Source: an uncultured Microbacteriaceae bacterium
GTDB lineage: Bacteria; Actinomycetota; Actinomycetes; Actinomycetales; Microbacteriaceae
Reading direction: 5' to 3'
Assembly: GCA_947487835.1 (NCBI GenBank)
Contig: CANKXX010000006.1
Span: forward strand, 62,001-126,000
Length of the DNA: 64,000 nt
Made by a program: the position numbers and the translations under genes. The notes beneath the pieces were generated by a model. It saw nothing but the letters and a program-made list of their open reading frames with translations. It did no database searches and had not been told where the DNA came from. Positions 49,293-58,268 of the stretch are shown piece by piece. Position 1 is the first letter of the stretch; every line of letters begins with the position of its first letter.

Positions 49293-50431
49293 AGGTCGTG
49301 GTGGTGGGCGCGGGGGCGTGGGGTCTGCCCGCCGCCGCGCAGCTCGCGCAGCGCGGGCACGAGGTCGTGCTCGTCGACCGCTACGGGCCGGGCAACGCCC
49401 GGTCGTCGTCCTCGGGTCCGACGCGGATCTGGCGGCTGACCCACGCCGACGAGCCCCGCGTGCGCCTTGCCCGGCTGTCCATCGCCGCCATGGAGCGCGT
49501 GCAGGAGCGGTCAGGCAGGACCGTGTTCCTGCGCCGCGGGCTGCTCTGGCGCGACGACGCGTCGCTCGCCTCGGCCGCCGCCGCGCTCTCCGTCTGCGAC
49601 GTGCCGTTCACGTCCGTGTCCGCGGGGGACGTCGGCCGATTCTTCCCGGGTCTCCGGCCGGACGGCCGCGGCGCCCTCTGGCAGGAGGACGCGGGGGTCG
49701 TCCTGGCCGCGGAGATGCTCTCCGCGCAGCTGGACCTGTTCACCGCCGCCGGCGGGCGCACCGAGTTCGGCCGGGCCGTGCTCGGCGTCGAGGCGACGGG
49801 GTTCGGCGTGCGCGTCTCCTACGAGGACGGCGGGGTCGAGCCGTTCGACCGCGCCGTGCTCGCCGCCGGGCCGGAGTCGGAGGCCCTCCTCGCGACCGTC
49901 GGGCTGCGGATGCCGCTGCGCCCGCACCTCGAGCAGGTGGTGACCTTCGGCGATCCCGCCCGGTCCGCCTCGACGGACGACCTGCCCTGCTTCATCGACG
50001 GTGCCGTCGGCGACGAGCCCGTGCTCTACGCCATGCCGACCCCCGGCCTCGGCTACAAGGTCGGCCTCGACCGGCCACTCCGCCCGTACGCGTCCGACGA
50101 CGCGGACCGCACGCCGGACGAGGACGGCATCCGCCTCGCCGCCGAGCGGATGCGCCGCGACATCCCGACGCTGCCGACGGCGGTCGTGCAGACCCAGGTC
50201 TGCTCCTGGACCGACTCCCCGGACGGCCGGTTCGTGCTCGACCGGGTGGGCGAGCACATCGTCGTCGCGTGCGGCGACTCCGGCGAGGGCTTCAAGTTCT
50301 CGGCCCTGATCGGCGAGGTGCTCGCCGACCTTGCCGAGCACCGCGACCCCGAGGCGGACATCACCCGCTTCGCCCTCTCCCGCTTCGCGGCGGACCCGGA
50401 CTGGCGCCACCACTCCCTCACCCTGGGCTGA
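49289..50431 (+). CDS. Sarcosine oxidase / N-methyltryptophan oxidase-like FAD amine oxidase
   Basis: This 380-residue DAO-family enzyme has the N-terminal FAD motif VVVGAGAWGLPAAAQLAQRGH. QVCSWTDSPDGRFVLD matches the covalent-flavin cysteine region of monomeric sarcosine oxidase, and CGDSGEGFKFSALIGE is the substrate/oxygen-activating lysine region. It oxidises secondary N-methyl or similar amines to imines with peroxide release. It overlaps the GMC gene by 4 bp and ends the operon. The downstream gap contains TTCGACAAGCTCAG-type repeats. Confidence 0.93.
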   Translation: MKVVVVGAGAWGLPAAAQLAQRGHEVVLVDRYGPGNARSSSSGPTRIWRLTHADEPRVRLARLSIAAMERVQERSGRTVFLRRGLLWRDDASLASAAAALSVCDVPFTSVSAGDVGRFFPGLRPDGRGALWQEDAGVVLAAEMLSAQLDLFTAAGGRTEFGRAVLGVEATGFGVRVSYEDGGVEPFDRAVLAAGPESEALLATVGLRMPLRPHLEQVVTFGDPARSASTDDLPCFIDGAVGDEPVLYAMPTPGLGYKVGLDRPLRPYASDDADRTPDEDGIRLAAERMRRDIPTLPTAVVQTQVCSWTDSPDGRFVLDRVGEHIVVACGDSGEGFKFSALIGEVLADLAEHRDPEADITRFALSRFAADPDWRHHSLTLG

Positions 50432-50445
50432 CCCGCCCACTCACG

Positions 50446-50499
50446 GTCCCTGAGCCTGTCGAAAGGCCGGACGGCGCTTCGACAAGCTCAGCAACCGCG
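50446..50499. repeat. TTCGACAAGCTCAG-type repeat pair
   Basis: GGTCCCTGAGCCTGTCGAAAGG is followed by CTTCGACAAGCTCAGCAACCG in inverted orientation, just after the operon end; the two can form a hairpin. Confidence 0.8.
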
Positions 50500-50511
50500 A
50501 AGGGGACGCCA

Positions 50512-51051
50512 CTACGCTCGCGGGCTCTCCTCGTTCAACCGGGTCCGGAGTTCATCGATCTGGACCCTCTGGATGGCGATCTCTCGAACGCCTTCATCCG
50601 TGTCGACTTCCAGGATCCTCAGCAGCGGATTCACGGACCATATCTGCCGCAACGACGGGCGCCGTCTGGTGTCGGGACCGAGCTCGTGCACCTCGAATTC
50701 CAGTGGCTCGCCCCTGGGGATGCGGACCTGTCACAGGTACGGCTGGAAGCTCAGGTGACCGGCCATGACGGTGAGCCGGCCGTGTCGCCACCTGCCGCCG
50801 GGCTCTCGAAAAGCGACCTCGATCCGGTCACCGATGATTCGGCGGACGACGATCAGGGCGATGGCCATACCGGGGACGACCACGGCAAGGGCCAAGCCTA
50901 TGTAGATCGCCATGATCCCCGGCGGCATCGCCCGATCGGGGCTGATGGCGCCCCTCACCAGGTTCGTGATCACCAAGCCGGCGACTATCACTGCGCTCAC
51001 GCTGATCACGAGGAACCCTTGGCCCTTGAGCAGGGACCGCTTCTCGCTCAT
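50512..51051 (-). pseudogene. Membrane protein gene interrupted by an in-frame TGA
   Basis: I do not recognise the family. From an ATG with GGAG upstream, the frame encodes 106 residues with two membrane helices (GFLVISVSAVIVAGLVI, MAIYIGLALAVVVPGMAIALIVV) and a soluble part ending FQPYL. A TGA at 50731-50733 follows. In the same frame, 72 further sense codons continue (QVRIPRGEPLEFEVHELGPD..., IQRVQIDELRTRLNEES) to a TAG at 50512, with protein-like composition and a possible coiled C-terminus. The simplest reading is a nonsense mutation, or a sequencing error, in a 180-codon gene. Readthrough is possible. Base composition is slightly less GC-rich than in neighbours. Confidence 0.6.
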
Positions 51052-51185
51052 CCTGATCTCCTGTCTTCGTCAGCGCCGCGGTCGGAGCGTATCGACGGCC
51101 GGACGGTGGGCGCGGTCGTCTCCCGCAACTGGGGCTCGGCGGCACGGCTCGAACGGGAAACGGGGGCGCGCGCGTCCACCCAATA

Positions 51186-51239
51186 CGGTCCCTGAGGTTC
51201 GCTCCCATCCGGTCCCTGAGCCTGTCGAAGGGACGCGAC
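51186..51239. repeat. GGTCCCTGAGCCTGTCGAAGG-type repeats
   Basis: One partial and one complete copy lie upstream of the quinone reductase gene. No gene is seen in 51052-51336. Confidence 0.75.
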
Positions 51240-51336
51240 TTCACCCTGGTAACGCGGCGTCTCCGCGTACCTTGTGGTGGCACGGCAGCCGCGGTGTGTG
51301 TGATGCTCGCAGCAGGGGCGAGCGAAGGAGACACCG

Positions 51337-52386
51337 ATGAAGGCGATCATCTACAGCGAGACCGGTGAGCCCTCCGTGCTCCACCTCGTCGACCGCGAGC
51401 CGGCCGAGCCCGGCCCTGGTGAGGTGCGGGTCCGCATCGCCGTATCCGGGGTGAACCCCACCGACTGGAAGTCGCGCAAGGGCGCCACCGGCAAGCAGAA
51501 GCTGCCCTTCGCCGACATGGTGCCGAACCAGGACGGTTCCGGCGTCGTGGATGCGGTCGGCCCGGGCGTGACGCACGTCGTGGTCGGCGACCGCGTCTGG
51601 CTCGCGCTCGCCGCGCACGACCTCGCCGCGGGCGGCACGGCCCAGGAGTGCTCGGTGCTCCCTGCCGACCGGGTGTATCCGCTGCCGGACAACGCGAGCT
51701 TCGACATCGGCGCGAGCCTCGGCGTGCCCGCGATCACGGCCCATCGGGCGCTCACCGTCGCGGAGGACGGGCCGTCACGACTCTCGCCCGGGGCCCTCGC
51801 GGGGAAGACCGTACTGGTCGCGGGGGGTGCGGGAGCCGTGGGCAACGCGGCCATCCAGCTCGCCCGGTGGGCCGGAGCCACCGTCGTGTCGACCATCAGC
51901 TCGGACGAGAAGGGCCGCCTCGCCACGGCGGCCGGTGCGCATCACATCGTGAACTACCGCGAGGGCGACGCAGCCAAGGCCATCCGGGCCGTCGCTCCGG
52001 ACGGCGTCGACCTCGTCGTCGAGGTCTCGCCCGCGGTGAACGCCGCGCTGAACGCGGCCGTCGTCCGCAACCGGGGATGCATCGCGGTCTACGCGAACAA
52101 CGGCGGCGACCAGATGACGCTCGACGTGCGGCGGCACTTCGCGCTCAACGTGCGCTACCAGTTCCTGCTGCTCTACACGGTCGGCGCAGAGGCGCTCGCC
52201 GCGGCCGGCGAGGACATCGTCGCCGCCCTTCGCGACGACGCGCTGCGGGTGGGCGACGAGGTCGGCCTGCCCCTGCACCGGTTCGATCTCGAGCACACCG
52301 CGGAGGCCCACGCCGCGGTCGAGGCGGGCGCGGTCGGCAAGGTGCTCATCGATGTGGCGGATGCGGGAACGTTCCCGGCCTCCTGA
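51337..52386 (+). CDS. NADPH:quinone reductase-like zinc-independent alcohol dehydrogenase
   Basis: This 349-residue medium-chain reductase has an N-terminal GroES-like part ([22 protein letters not shown]) without the zinc-binding cysteines. A Rossmann domain follows, with [20 protein letters not shown]. It resembles QOR/zeta-crystallin enzymes that reduce quinones or enones with NADPH. The ATG is preceded by GAAGGAGA. It is followed 68 bp later by the luciferase-like gene and may be cotranscribed with it. Confidence 0.9.
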   Translation: MKAIIYSETGEPSVLHLVDREPAEPGPGEVRVRIAVSGVNPTDWKSRKGATGKQKLPFADMVPNQDGSGVVDAVGPGVTHVVVGDRVWLALAAHDLAAGGTAQECSVLPADRVYPLPDNASFDIGASLGVPAITAHRALTVAEDGPSRLSPGALAGKTVLVAGGAGAVGNAAIQLARWAGATVVSTISSDEKGRLATAAGAHHIVNYREGDAAKAIRAVAPDGVDLVVEVSPAVNAALNAAVVRNRGCIAVYANNGGDQMTLDVRRHFALNVRYQFLLLYTVGAEALAAAGEDIVAALRDDALRVGDEVGLPLHRFDLEHTAEAHAAVEAGAVGKVLIDVADAGTFPAS

Positions 52387-52454
52387 GCGTTGTGATTCTG
52401 TGGTGCGCTCCTAGGCACCCCAGAGACTCAACGAACGAAGAAGGCCCCCAGCAG

Positions 52455-53456
52455 ATGACTCTCCCGCTCTCGATCCTCGACCTCGCCCCCATCGCCCCCG
52501 GCAGCACCGCCAGGGAGAGCTTCGCGGCCAGTGTCGCGCTGGCGCAGACGGCGGAGAAGAGCGGATACCAGCGGGTCTGGTACGCGGAGCACCACAACAT
52601 GCCGACCATCGCGTCGTCGGCCACGAGCGTGCTGATCGGGCACATCGCGGAGCACACCTCGACCATCCGCCTCGGCTCGGGCGGGATCATGCTGCCGAAC
52701 CATGCACCGCTGACCATCGCCGAGCAGTTCGGCACCCTCGCCACGCTGTACCCGGACCGCATCGACCTCGGCCTCGGTCGCGCGCCCGGCAGCGACCAGA
52801 CCACCATGCGCGCGCTGCGCCGTGACAACGCCTCGGCGGACCGCTTCCCCGAGGACGTCCTCGAGCTGCAGGCCTATCTGCGCGGCGCCTCGCGCGTCCC
52901 CGGCGTGCAGGCCGTCCCGGGCGGCGGCACCAACGTGCCGCTGTACATCCTCGGGTCGTCGCTGTTCGGCGCCCAGCTCGCCGCCGCGCTCGGCCTGCCC
53001 TACGCGTTCGCCTCCCACTTCGCGCCCGACTCCCTGTACGAGGCCGTCGCGCTCTACCGCCGCGAGTTCCGCCCGTCCGAGCAGCTCGAGGCACCCTACG
53101 TGATCGTCGGCGCCAACGTCATCGCCTCCGAGGACGAGTCGGATGCGGTGCGCCAGTTCGAGATCATGCGCCGCGCCCGGGTGCGCAGCATGATCGCCCG
53201 GGGCCCGGCGACGCCCGACTACACCGACGAGCAGATCGACTCGTTCCTGCTGACCACGCAGGGTCAGCAGCTGGCGAACATGATGCGCTTCACCGGGGTC
53301 GGCACGCCCGGCGACGTGCGCACGTTCCTCGAGCGCTTCGCCGAGACCGCGAAGGCGGACGAGGTCATCGTCGCCCACGCGTCCCTCGAGGTGGCGGACC
53401 GCCTCCGCTCGGTCGAGCTCACCGCCGACGCGATGAGCCTCGCCGCCGCCGCGTAG
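52455..53456 (+). CDS. LLM-class flavin-dependent oxidoreductase
   Basis: This 333-residue luciferase-like protein has the N-terminal [19 protein letters not shown] and the group signature [29 protein letters not shown]. The flavin-site region is [23 protein letters not shown]. This subgroup (MsnO8/YhbW-like) uses reduced FMN for a monooxygenation of unknown substrate. No strong ribosome-binding site is seen beyond AGCAG. Confidence 0.9.
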   Translation: MTLPLSILDLAPIAPGSTARESFAASVALAQTAEKSGYQRVWYAEHHNMPTIASSATSVLIGHIAEHTSTIRLGSGGIMLPNHAPLTIAEQFGTLATLYPDRIDLGLGRAPGSDQTTMRALRRDNASADRFPEDVLELQAYLRGASRVPGVQAVPGGGTNVPLYILGSSLFGAQLAAALGLPYAFASHFAPDSLYEAVALYRREFRPSEQLEAPYVIVGANVIASEDESDAVRQFEIMRRARVRSMIARGPATPDYTDEQIDSFLLTTQGQQLANMMRFTGVGTPGDVRTFLERFAETAKADEVIVAHASLEVADRLRSVELTADAMSLAAAA

Positions 53457-53465
53457 GAAGCGCTC

Positions 53466-53540
53466 GTCCCTTCGACAGGCTCAGGGACCGTGAACGACAG
53501 GCTTGAGGACCGTGGATGACAGCCGCAGGGACCGTGCGGG
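53466..53540. repeat. Run of TTCGACAGGCTCAGGGACC-type repeats
   Basis: One complete and two decayed units (GACAGGCTTGAGGACCGTG, GACAGCCGCAGGGACCGTG) follow each other between convergent genes. Confidence 0.75.
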
Positions 53541-53544
53541 GCAC

Positions 53545-53994
53545 CTAGTCGCTGTCGCGCCAGCCGAGGTTCGTCGCCATGCGCTCCAGGGTGACCAGCG
53601 TCGTCGCGTAGTCCTCCTCGCTCACGCCCTCGGAGACCTGCTCGCGGATGCCGGTGACCACGATGCGCAGCTTCTCGTACAGTGTCCGCCCGCGGTCCGT
53701 GAGCGCGTAGAACCCGCCCTCGAGCACCACCCAGTCGCTCTCGAGCAGCTCCTCGAGGTTCTCCTCCGCGGTAGCAGGCTCTCCCGCATCCGCCGCGGCC
53801 GCGGCATCCCCCTGGAGGAACGGGCGGATCGCCGCGGAGAGCTGCTCGCCCGACGCGGCGTTCGCGTCGAGGATCGTGAGCAGCTGCCACTGCCGCCGGG
53901 TGATGCCGTGCTCCTCGAGCGTGCGCGCGAATCCGTCGTCGATCAGGCGGTCGACGAGCTTCAGCCAGAATCCGATGGGTCTCACCGTCGTCAT
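53545..53994 (-). CDS. MarR-like winged-helix regulator
   Basis: This 149-residue protein matches a MarR-type fold: an N-terminal dimerisation helix (GFWLKLVDRLIDDGFARTLEEHG), recognition region RRQWQLLTILDANAASGEQLSAAI, and wing around VVLEGGFYALTDRGRTLYEKLR. An Ala/Gly-rich insertion sits near residues 62-75. The effector is unknown; the convergent LLM oxidoreductase or the neighbouring MFS gene are candidate targets. Leaderless expression is likely. Confidence 0.82.
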   Translation of the reverse strand: MTTVRPIGFWLKLVDRLIDDGFARTLEEHGITRRQWQLLTILDANAASGEQLSAAIRPFLQGDAAAAADAGEPATAEENLEELLESDWVVLEGGFYALTDRGRTLYEKLRIVVTGIREQVSEGVSEEDYATTLVTLERMATNLGWRDSD

Positions 53995-54000
53995 GCTGCG

Positions 54001-54006
54001 ATGCTA
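54001..54006 (-). promoter_or_regulatory. -10 box TAGCAT, leaderless MarR mRNA
   Basis: TAGCAT on the minus strand is 6 bases from the ATG. No ribosome-binding site is present. Confidence 0.5.
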
Positions 54007-54053
54007 CGCCCCGGACCCGGGCGCCAAACAGGACGCGGGCGCGCCGGGGTGAC

Positions 54054-55466
54054 CTAGTCGATGACGGCGGGCCGGGGCTTCACCGGCAGCATGAGCGCGA
54101 GCCCCAGGAGGAGCACCGCCACGATGCCGATGATGCCGTAGCGGGTGTCGCCGGTGAGCGAGACGACGACGCCGAACAGGGCCGGCGCGAGGAAGCTCAC
54201 GGCCCGGCCGGTCGTGGCGTACAGGCCGAAGATCTCGCCCTCGCGTCCCACCGGCGTGATCCGCGCGAGGAAGCTACGGCTGGCCGCCTGGATCGGACCC
54301 ACGAAGAGGCAGAGGAACAGGCCGGTGACCCAGAACCCGCTCTTCGCGTCGCCGACCAGCAGCACGCCGATGCCGCCGAGAACGAGGCAGACCAGCGAGC
54401 CGAGGATGACGTTCTTGGCCCCGATGCGGTCGTCGAGGCTGCCGCCCACGAAGGTGCCGATGCCCGCGACGACGTTGGCGGCGATGCCGAAGAGCAGCAC
54501 TTCGGTGAACGTGAAGCCGAACACCTGGGCGGCGATGATCGCGCCGAACGTGAACACGGCCGCGAGCCCGTCCCGGAACACCGCGCTCGCCAGGAGGAAC
54601 AGCAGCACCTGCGGGCTGCGCTTCGCGAGCGCCCGCACCGTGCGGTACAGCAGCACGTAGGAGCGCAGGAAGCCCACCTGCTCGGTGCGCCTGGTCGGCG
54701 GGATCTCCGGCACGCGCAGCATCAGCGGGATGGCGAAGACGCCGAACCAGAGCGCGGCCACGAGCACGGCGAGGCGCACGTCGAGGGATCCGCCGTCCGC
54801 GCCGGTGGGTATCGCGAGCACGCCGCGGGTCGCCGGGTCGCCGACGTTGAAGAGGAAGAGCCCGAGCAGGATCGCGAGCAGCACGATGCCGCCGACGTAT
54901 CCCATTCCCCAGCCGAAGCCGGACACCCGGCCCACGCTCTTCGGCGTCGATACCTGCACGAGCATCGCGTTGTAGTTCACGCTCGCGAACTCGAAGAAGA
55001 GGTTGCCGGCGGCGAGGAGGAGCGCGCCGAGCCAGAGGTAGGGCGGAGCGGGCAGCACCGCGAACATCGCGACCATCGATAGCACGACGATCGCGGTGTT
55101 CACCATCAGCCAGAACTTGCGCCGGCCGGACCCGTCGGAGCGCTGGCCCAGGATGGGCGCGACCGCGGCCACGAGCAGGCCGACGATCGCCAGCGCCGTC
55201 GAGATGACCGTCGCGTTCTCGGCGAGAGCGCGCACGAGCGCGGGATCCCGCGCGTCGTCGCCCGCGGCGTCGAGCACGCTCTGGTCGACGAACAGCGTGC
55301 TTGCAAGGTAGGTGCTGAAGACGAAGGTGGTGACGACGGCGTTGAAGGCGGAGGAACCCCAGTCCCAGAGGGCCCAGGCGAGCACGCGGTTGCGTGGCAC
55401 CGGTGCCACGTCGGGCTGTGTGGGGGAGTGGTCGGCCGCGGCATCACGGCTCGAGGCGTTCCTCAT
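54054..55466 (-). CDS. MFS transporter, UMF1/Atg22-like
   Basis: This 470-residue polytopic protein has about 12 membrane helices. The N-terminal VLAWALWDWGSSAFNAVVTTFVF is the hallmark of the UMF1 (Atg22-like) branch of the major facilitator superfamily. A cytoplasmic loop lies near residues 235-255, and the typical VGPIQAASRSFLARITP motif is in the C-terminal half. Substrate is unknown; fungal Atg22 exports amino acids from vacuoles. I prefer the ATG over a GTG two codons earlier because a TAGGTT box lies exactly 6 bases before it. Confidence 0.88.
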   Translation of the reverse strand: MRNASSRDAAADHSPTQPDVAPVPRNRVLAWALWDWGSSAFNAVVTTFVFSTYLASTLFVDQSVLDAAGDDARDPALVRALAENATVISTALAIVGLLVAAVAPILGQRSDGSGRRKFWLMVNTAIVVLSMVAMFAVLPAPPYLWLGALLLAAGNLFFEFASVNYNAMLVQVSTPKSVGRVSGFGWGMGYVGGIVLLAILLGLFLFNVGDPATRGVLAIPTGADGGSLDVRLAVLVAALWFGVFAIPLMLRVPEIPPTRRTEQVGFLRSYVLLYRTVRALAKRSPQVLLFLLASAVFRDGLAAVFTFGAIIAAQVFGFTFTEVLLFGIAANVVAGIGTFVGGSLDDRIGAKNVILGSLVCLVLGGIGVLLVGDAKSGFWVTGLFLCLFVGPIQAASRSFLARITPVGREGEIFGLYATTGRAVSFLAPALFGVVVSLTGDTRYGIIGIVAVLLLGLALMLPVKPRPAVID

Positions 55467-55472
55467 GCTCAC

Positions 55473-55478
55473 AACCTA
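55473..55478 (-). promoter_or_regulatory. -10 box TAGGTT, leaderless MFS mRNA
   Basis: TAGGTT on the minus strand is 6 bases from the ATG at 55466. Confidence 0.5.
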
Positions 55479-55557
55479 GTGGCGGGGATCGCTCCGGTGC
55501 CGGAACGCCCCTCGCACCCATCCTGCGCCCTCCTTCGACCGGCCCTTGCGCTTTTTG

Positions 55558-55572
55558 GCTAATTGCATTAGC
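55558..55572. promoter_or_regulatory. Operator GCTAAT-N3-ATTAGC before the hydrolase/TetR pair
   Basis: This perfect 6-bp inverted repeat with a 3-bp centre lies in an AT-rich island. It overlaps the TAGCTT -10 of the hydrolase gene. The cotranscribed TetR-type gene is the obvious binder, giving simple autorepression. Confidence 0.6.
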
Positions 55573-55574
55573 TT
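55569..55574 (+). promoter_or_regulatory. -10 box TAGCTT, leaderless hydrolase mRNA
   Basis: TAGCTT is 7 bases from the ATG at 55582. A TTGCGC -35-like element lies at 55546-55551. The box overlaps the operator. Confidence 0.45.
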
Positions 55575-55581
55575 TATGGCT

Positions 55582-56391
55582 ATGACCACTCGCTATCTCG
55601 ACCGCGGCACCGGCCGCCTCGCCTACGACCTGCTCGGCGACGGACCCCTCGTCGTCTGCGTCCCCGGGATGGGCGAGCTCCGCTCCGCCTACCGTTTCAC
55701 CGTTCCCGCGCTCGTCGCGGCCGGATACCGGGTCGCGACCCTTGACCTGCGCGGGCACGGCGAGAGCGATGACGACTTCGAGGCGTTCGACGACGCGGCC
55801 CTGGCCGGCGACATCCTGGCGCTCGTCGAGCACCTCGGCGGCCCGGCGCTCGTGCTCGGCAACTCCATGGCGGCGGGTGCCGCCGTGATCGCCGCCGCCG
55901 CCGATGCGCCGAACTCCATCGCCGGGCTCGCGCTGCTCGCCCCGTTCGTGCGGAACCCGCCCGGCGGCGCGCTGGTGGGCGCCGTGATGCGGGCCCTGCT
56001 CCTGAAGCCCTGGGGTCCCACCGTCTGGGACGCCTACTACCGCGGGCTGTTCCCCGGCCGTCGCCCGGCCGACTTCGCCGAGCACCGCGCCGAGATGGCC
56101 GCGAGCTTCCGACGCGGCGCGCACTGGCGCTCGTTCCAACGCACCGCCCGGACCTCGCACGCGCCCGCGGAGGCCCGACTGGACCAGGTGAGCTGCCCCG
56201 TGCTCGTCGTGGTGGGCGAGCGCGACCGCGACTGGAAGGACCCGGCCGCCGAGGGGCGGTTCGTCGCCGACGCCCTGCGCGGAGACCTCCTGCTCGTGCC
56301 CGACTCCGGCCACTACCCGATGACCGACTCGCCGGATATCGTCAACGCCCGACTCGTCGACTTCGGCGCCCAGGTGTTCGCCCGTGCCTAG
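55582..56391 (+). CDS. Alpha/beta-hydrolase
   Basis: This 269-residue hydrolase has the oxyanion region VVCVPGMGELRSAYRF and LDLRGHGESD after strand 4. The nucleophile serine is in VLGNSMAAGAA (G-x-S-x-x-G form), with a late aspartate in VVVGERDRDWKDP and histidine in DSGHYPMTDSP. It is probably an esterase or related hydrolase on a small hydrophobic substrate. I start at the second ATG because it is correctly spaced from the -10 box. Its end overlaps the regulator gene by 8 bp. Confidence 0.88.
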   Translation: MTTRYLDRGTGRLAYDLLGDGPLVVCVPGMGELRSAYRFTVPALVAAGYRVATLDLRGHGESDDDFEAFDDAALAGDILALVEHLGGPALVLGNSMAAGAAVIAAAADAPNSIAGLALLAPFVRNPPGGALVGAVMRALLLKPWGPTVWDAYYRGLFPGRRPADFAEHRAEMAASFRRGAHWRSFQRTARTSHAPAEARLDQVSCPVLVVVGERDRDWKDPAAEGRFVADALRGDLLLVPDSGHYPMTDSPDIVNARLVDFGAQVFARA

Positions 56392-56959
56392 GGCGGGCCT
56401 CTCGCCCGACGTCGTCACGGCCGAGGCGGCCGCGCTCGCCGACGAGGTGGGGCTCGACGACCTCACCTTCGCCGCACTCGCCGCCCGGCTCGGCGTCGCG
56501 GTGCCCAGCCTGTACAAGCACGTGCCGAGCATCGCCGCGCTGCATCGGCGCCTCTCCGTCGTCGCCACGCGCGAGCTGGGGGAGGCGCTTGCCGATGCCG
56601 CGGTGGGCCGCGCCGGGCCGGATGCCCTCCGCGCCGTCGCCGACGCCTACCGCGCGTACGCCCACGCCCGCCCCCGGCTCTACCCGGCGACGCAGCGGCC
56701 GCCCGAGGAGCCCGAGCACGTCCAGGTCGCGGACCGGGTCGTCGGCTCGATCTTCGCCATCCTCCGCGGCTACGGCATCGAGGGCGAGGATGCCGTGGAC
56801 GCGACCCGCATGATCCGCAGCGCCCTGCACGGCTTCGTCGACATCGAGCGCGCGGGGGGCTTCCGCCTGGCGCGGTCGGCTGACGCGTCGTTCGCGCGCC
56901 TCGTCACCGCGCTCGACGCGGGCCTGCGCGCCTGGCCCGCCGACTCCGCGAAGGAGTAG
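56384..56959 (+). CDS. TetR-family transcriptional regulator
   Basis: This 191-residue regulator has an N-terminal TetR helix-turn-helix (LTFAALAARLGVAVPSLYKHV) and a WHG/TetR_C-like ligand domain (ATRMIRSALHGFVDIE). The start is GTG overlapping the hydrolase gene. Co-operonic position and the dyad upstream indicate it represses its own operon; the inducer is unknown. Confidence 0.88.
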   Translation: MPRAGLSPDVVTAEAAALADEVGLDDLTFAALAARLGVAVPSLYKHVPSIAALHRRLSVVATRELGEALADAAVGRAGPDALRAVADAYRAYAHARPRLYPATQRPPEEPEHVQVADRVVGSIFAILRGYGIEGEDAVDATRMIRSALHGFVDIERAGGFRLARSADASFARLVTALDAGLRAWPADSAKE

Positions 56960-57069
56960 GGCCACCGCCTCCCCACCGCCCGCTCCTCCCTGCCTCCGGT
57001 CACCTGTTGTCTCCCACCCCCGCCTCCGCCCCCCTGCCTCCGTTCCCCCCTCCGCCTCCGCCTACGTTC

Positions 57070-57144
57070 GCAATTCAGGCCGTGCTGCGACACGCCGCGT
57101 CTAGGGGCTCCCCAACGCGGCGTGTCGCAGCTGAGCCTGAATTC
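57070..57144. repeat. AATTCAG element, subfamily B copy 2
   Basis: Ends are GCAATTCAGGC and GCCTGAATT, and the inner TGCGACACGCCGCG pairs with CGCGGCGTGTCGCA. It follows the TetR gene. The surrounding 56960-57255 gap has C-rich unremarkable sequence and no gene. Confidence 0.85.
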
Positions 57145-57243
57145 AGGACAGAACGGGATCGGGTGGGCCTGAATCCGGAACACCAACGGGAGTCGGGAGA
57201 TACGGAGGGAGAGCGCGGGCGGCACGGGGGCGGGACGCGCGGG

Positions 57244-57249
57244 TAGCGT
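57244..57249 (+). promoter_or_regulatory. -10 box TAGCGT before the isomerase gene
   Basis: TAGCGT is 6 bases from the ATG. The same hexamer stands before the aldo/keto reductase. Confidence 0.45.
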
Positions 57250-57255
57250 TCGAGC

Positions 57256-58262
57256 ATGACGCTGCCGATCATCCCCCTGGGCCCGAACCAGCCGCCGGAC
57301 CGCTTCTACCTCGGCGGCGACCGCATCGCGCGGTTCCGGCGGCAGCCCCCGGTCGGCCCCGATGCGCGCGTGCCCGAGGACTGGGTGGGATCGGCCACGA
57401 CGCTCTTCGGCGAGGACTCCCTCGGGCTCACCACCCTGCCCGACGGCACGCTGCTGCGCGATGCCCTCGCCGCCGACCCGGTCGCCTGGTTCGGCGACGA
57501 GCACGTCGCCCGCTACGGCGACGACCCGATGCTGCTCGTCAAGCTCCTGCACGCCGGGCAGCGCCTGCCCGTGCACGCGCACCCCGGCACCGATTTCGCC
57601 GCCCGCGAGCTCTCCCGGAAACACGCAAGGCCGAGGCCTGGTACGTCGTCGACGGCGGATCGGTGGGCGTCGGCTTCCGCGACGAGATGCCCGCCGAGGT
57701 GCTGCACCGCTGGGTCGACGCGCAGCTCACGCAAGCCCTGTTCGGCGCCCTCAACGTCGTCGAGGTGGCGCCCGGCGACACCGTCTTCGTGCCGCAGGGG
57801 ACCCCGCACGCGCTGGGCGAGGGCACCTTCGTCGTCGAGGTGCAGGAGCCCGAGGACCTCTCCATCCTCCTGGAGTGGGACGGCTTCGACGTGAATGGGC
57901 TCGAGGAGGGGCACCTCACCCTCGGCTTCGACCGCGCGCTCGAGGCGGTGAACCGGGGCGCCTGGGACGACGGTGACGTCGCCGGCGTCGTGACCCGCGC
58001 GGGCGATGCCGCACTGCTGCCGCCCGCGGCGGGCGAGTACTTCCGGCTGGAGCGCATCGACGCGGCTGCGGCGGCGGGCGCGACCCTGGAGCCCGGCTTC
58101 TCGATCCTCGTCGTGCTCGAGGGTGACGGCACGGTGACGGATGCCGCCGGCACCGCGACGGCGGTCACCGCCGGGGACACCCTGCTGCTGCCGTTCTCCG
58201 CCGGCGCGGTGAGCGTGAGCGGCACCGCGTCGATCCTCCGCTGCCGCCCGCCCCGCCCCTAG
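57256..58262 (+). pseudogene. manA: Mannose-6-phosphate isomerase, class I, broken by a single-base frameshift
   Basis: The first part (to about 57620) encodes a class-I phosphomannose isomerase N-terminus with the zinc-binding PVHAHPGTDFA. After RELSRKH the frame is lost. In the next frame the protein continues at once with KAEAWYVVDGG, VFVPQGTPHALGEG (zinc/active-site region) and a complete C-terminal cupin to the stop. At 57624-57629 the DNA reads CGCAAG where CGGCAAG would restore KHGKAEAWY; one G appears to be missing. The intact product would be 335 residues and would interconvert fructose-6-phosphate and mannose-6-phosphate. Either a recent mutation or a sequencing error explains this. 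Confidence 0.85.
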
Positions 58263-58268
58263 CGCGGC

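Noticed and set aside
50731-50733. Selenocysteine at the in-frame TGA
   Set aside because: No sign of selenocysteine machinery in the window, and the flanking residues (PYL, QVR) are not a redox motif.
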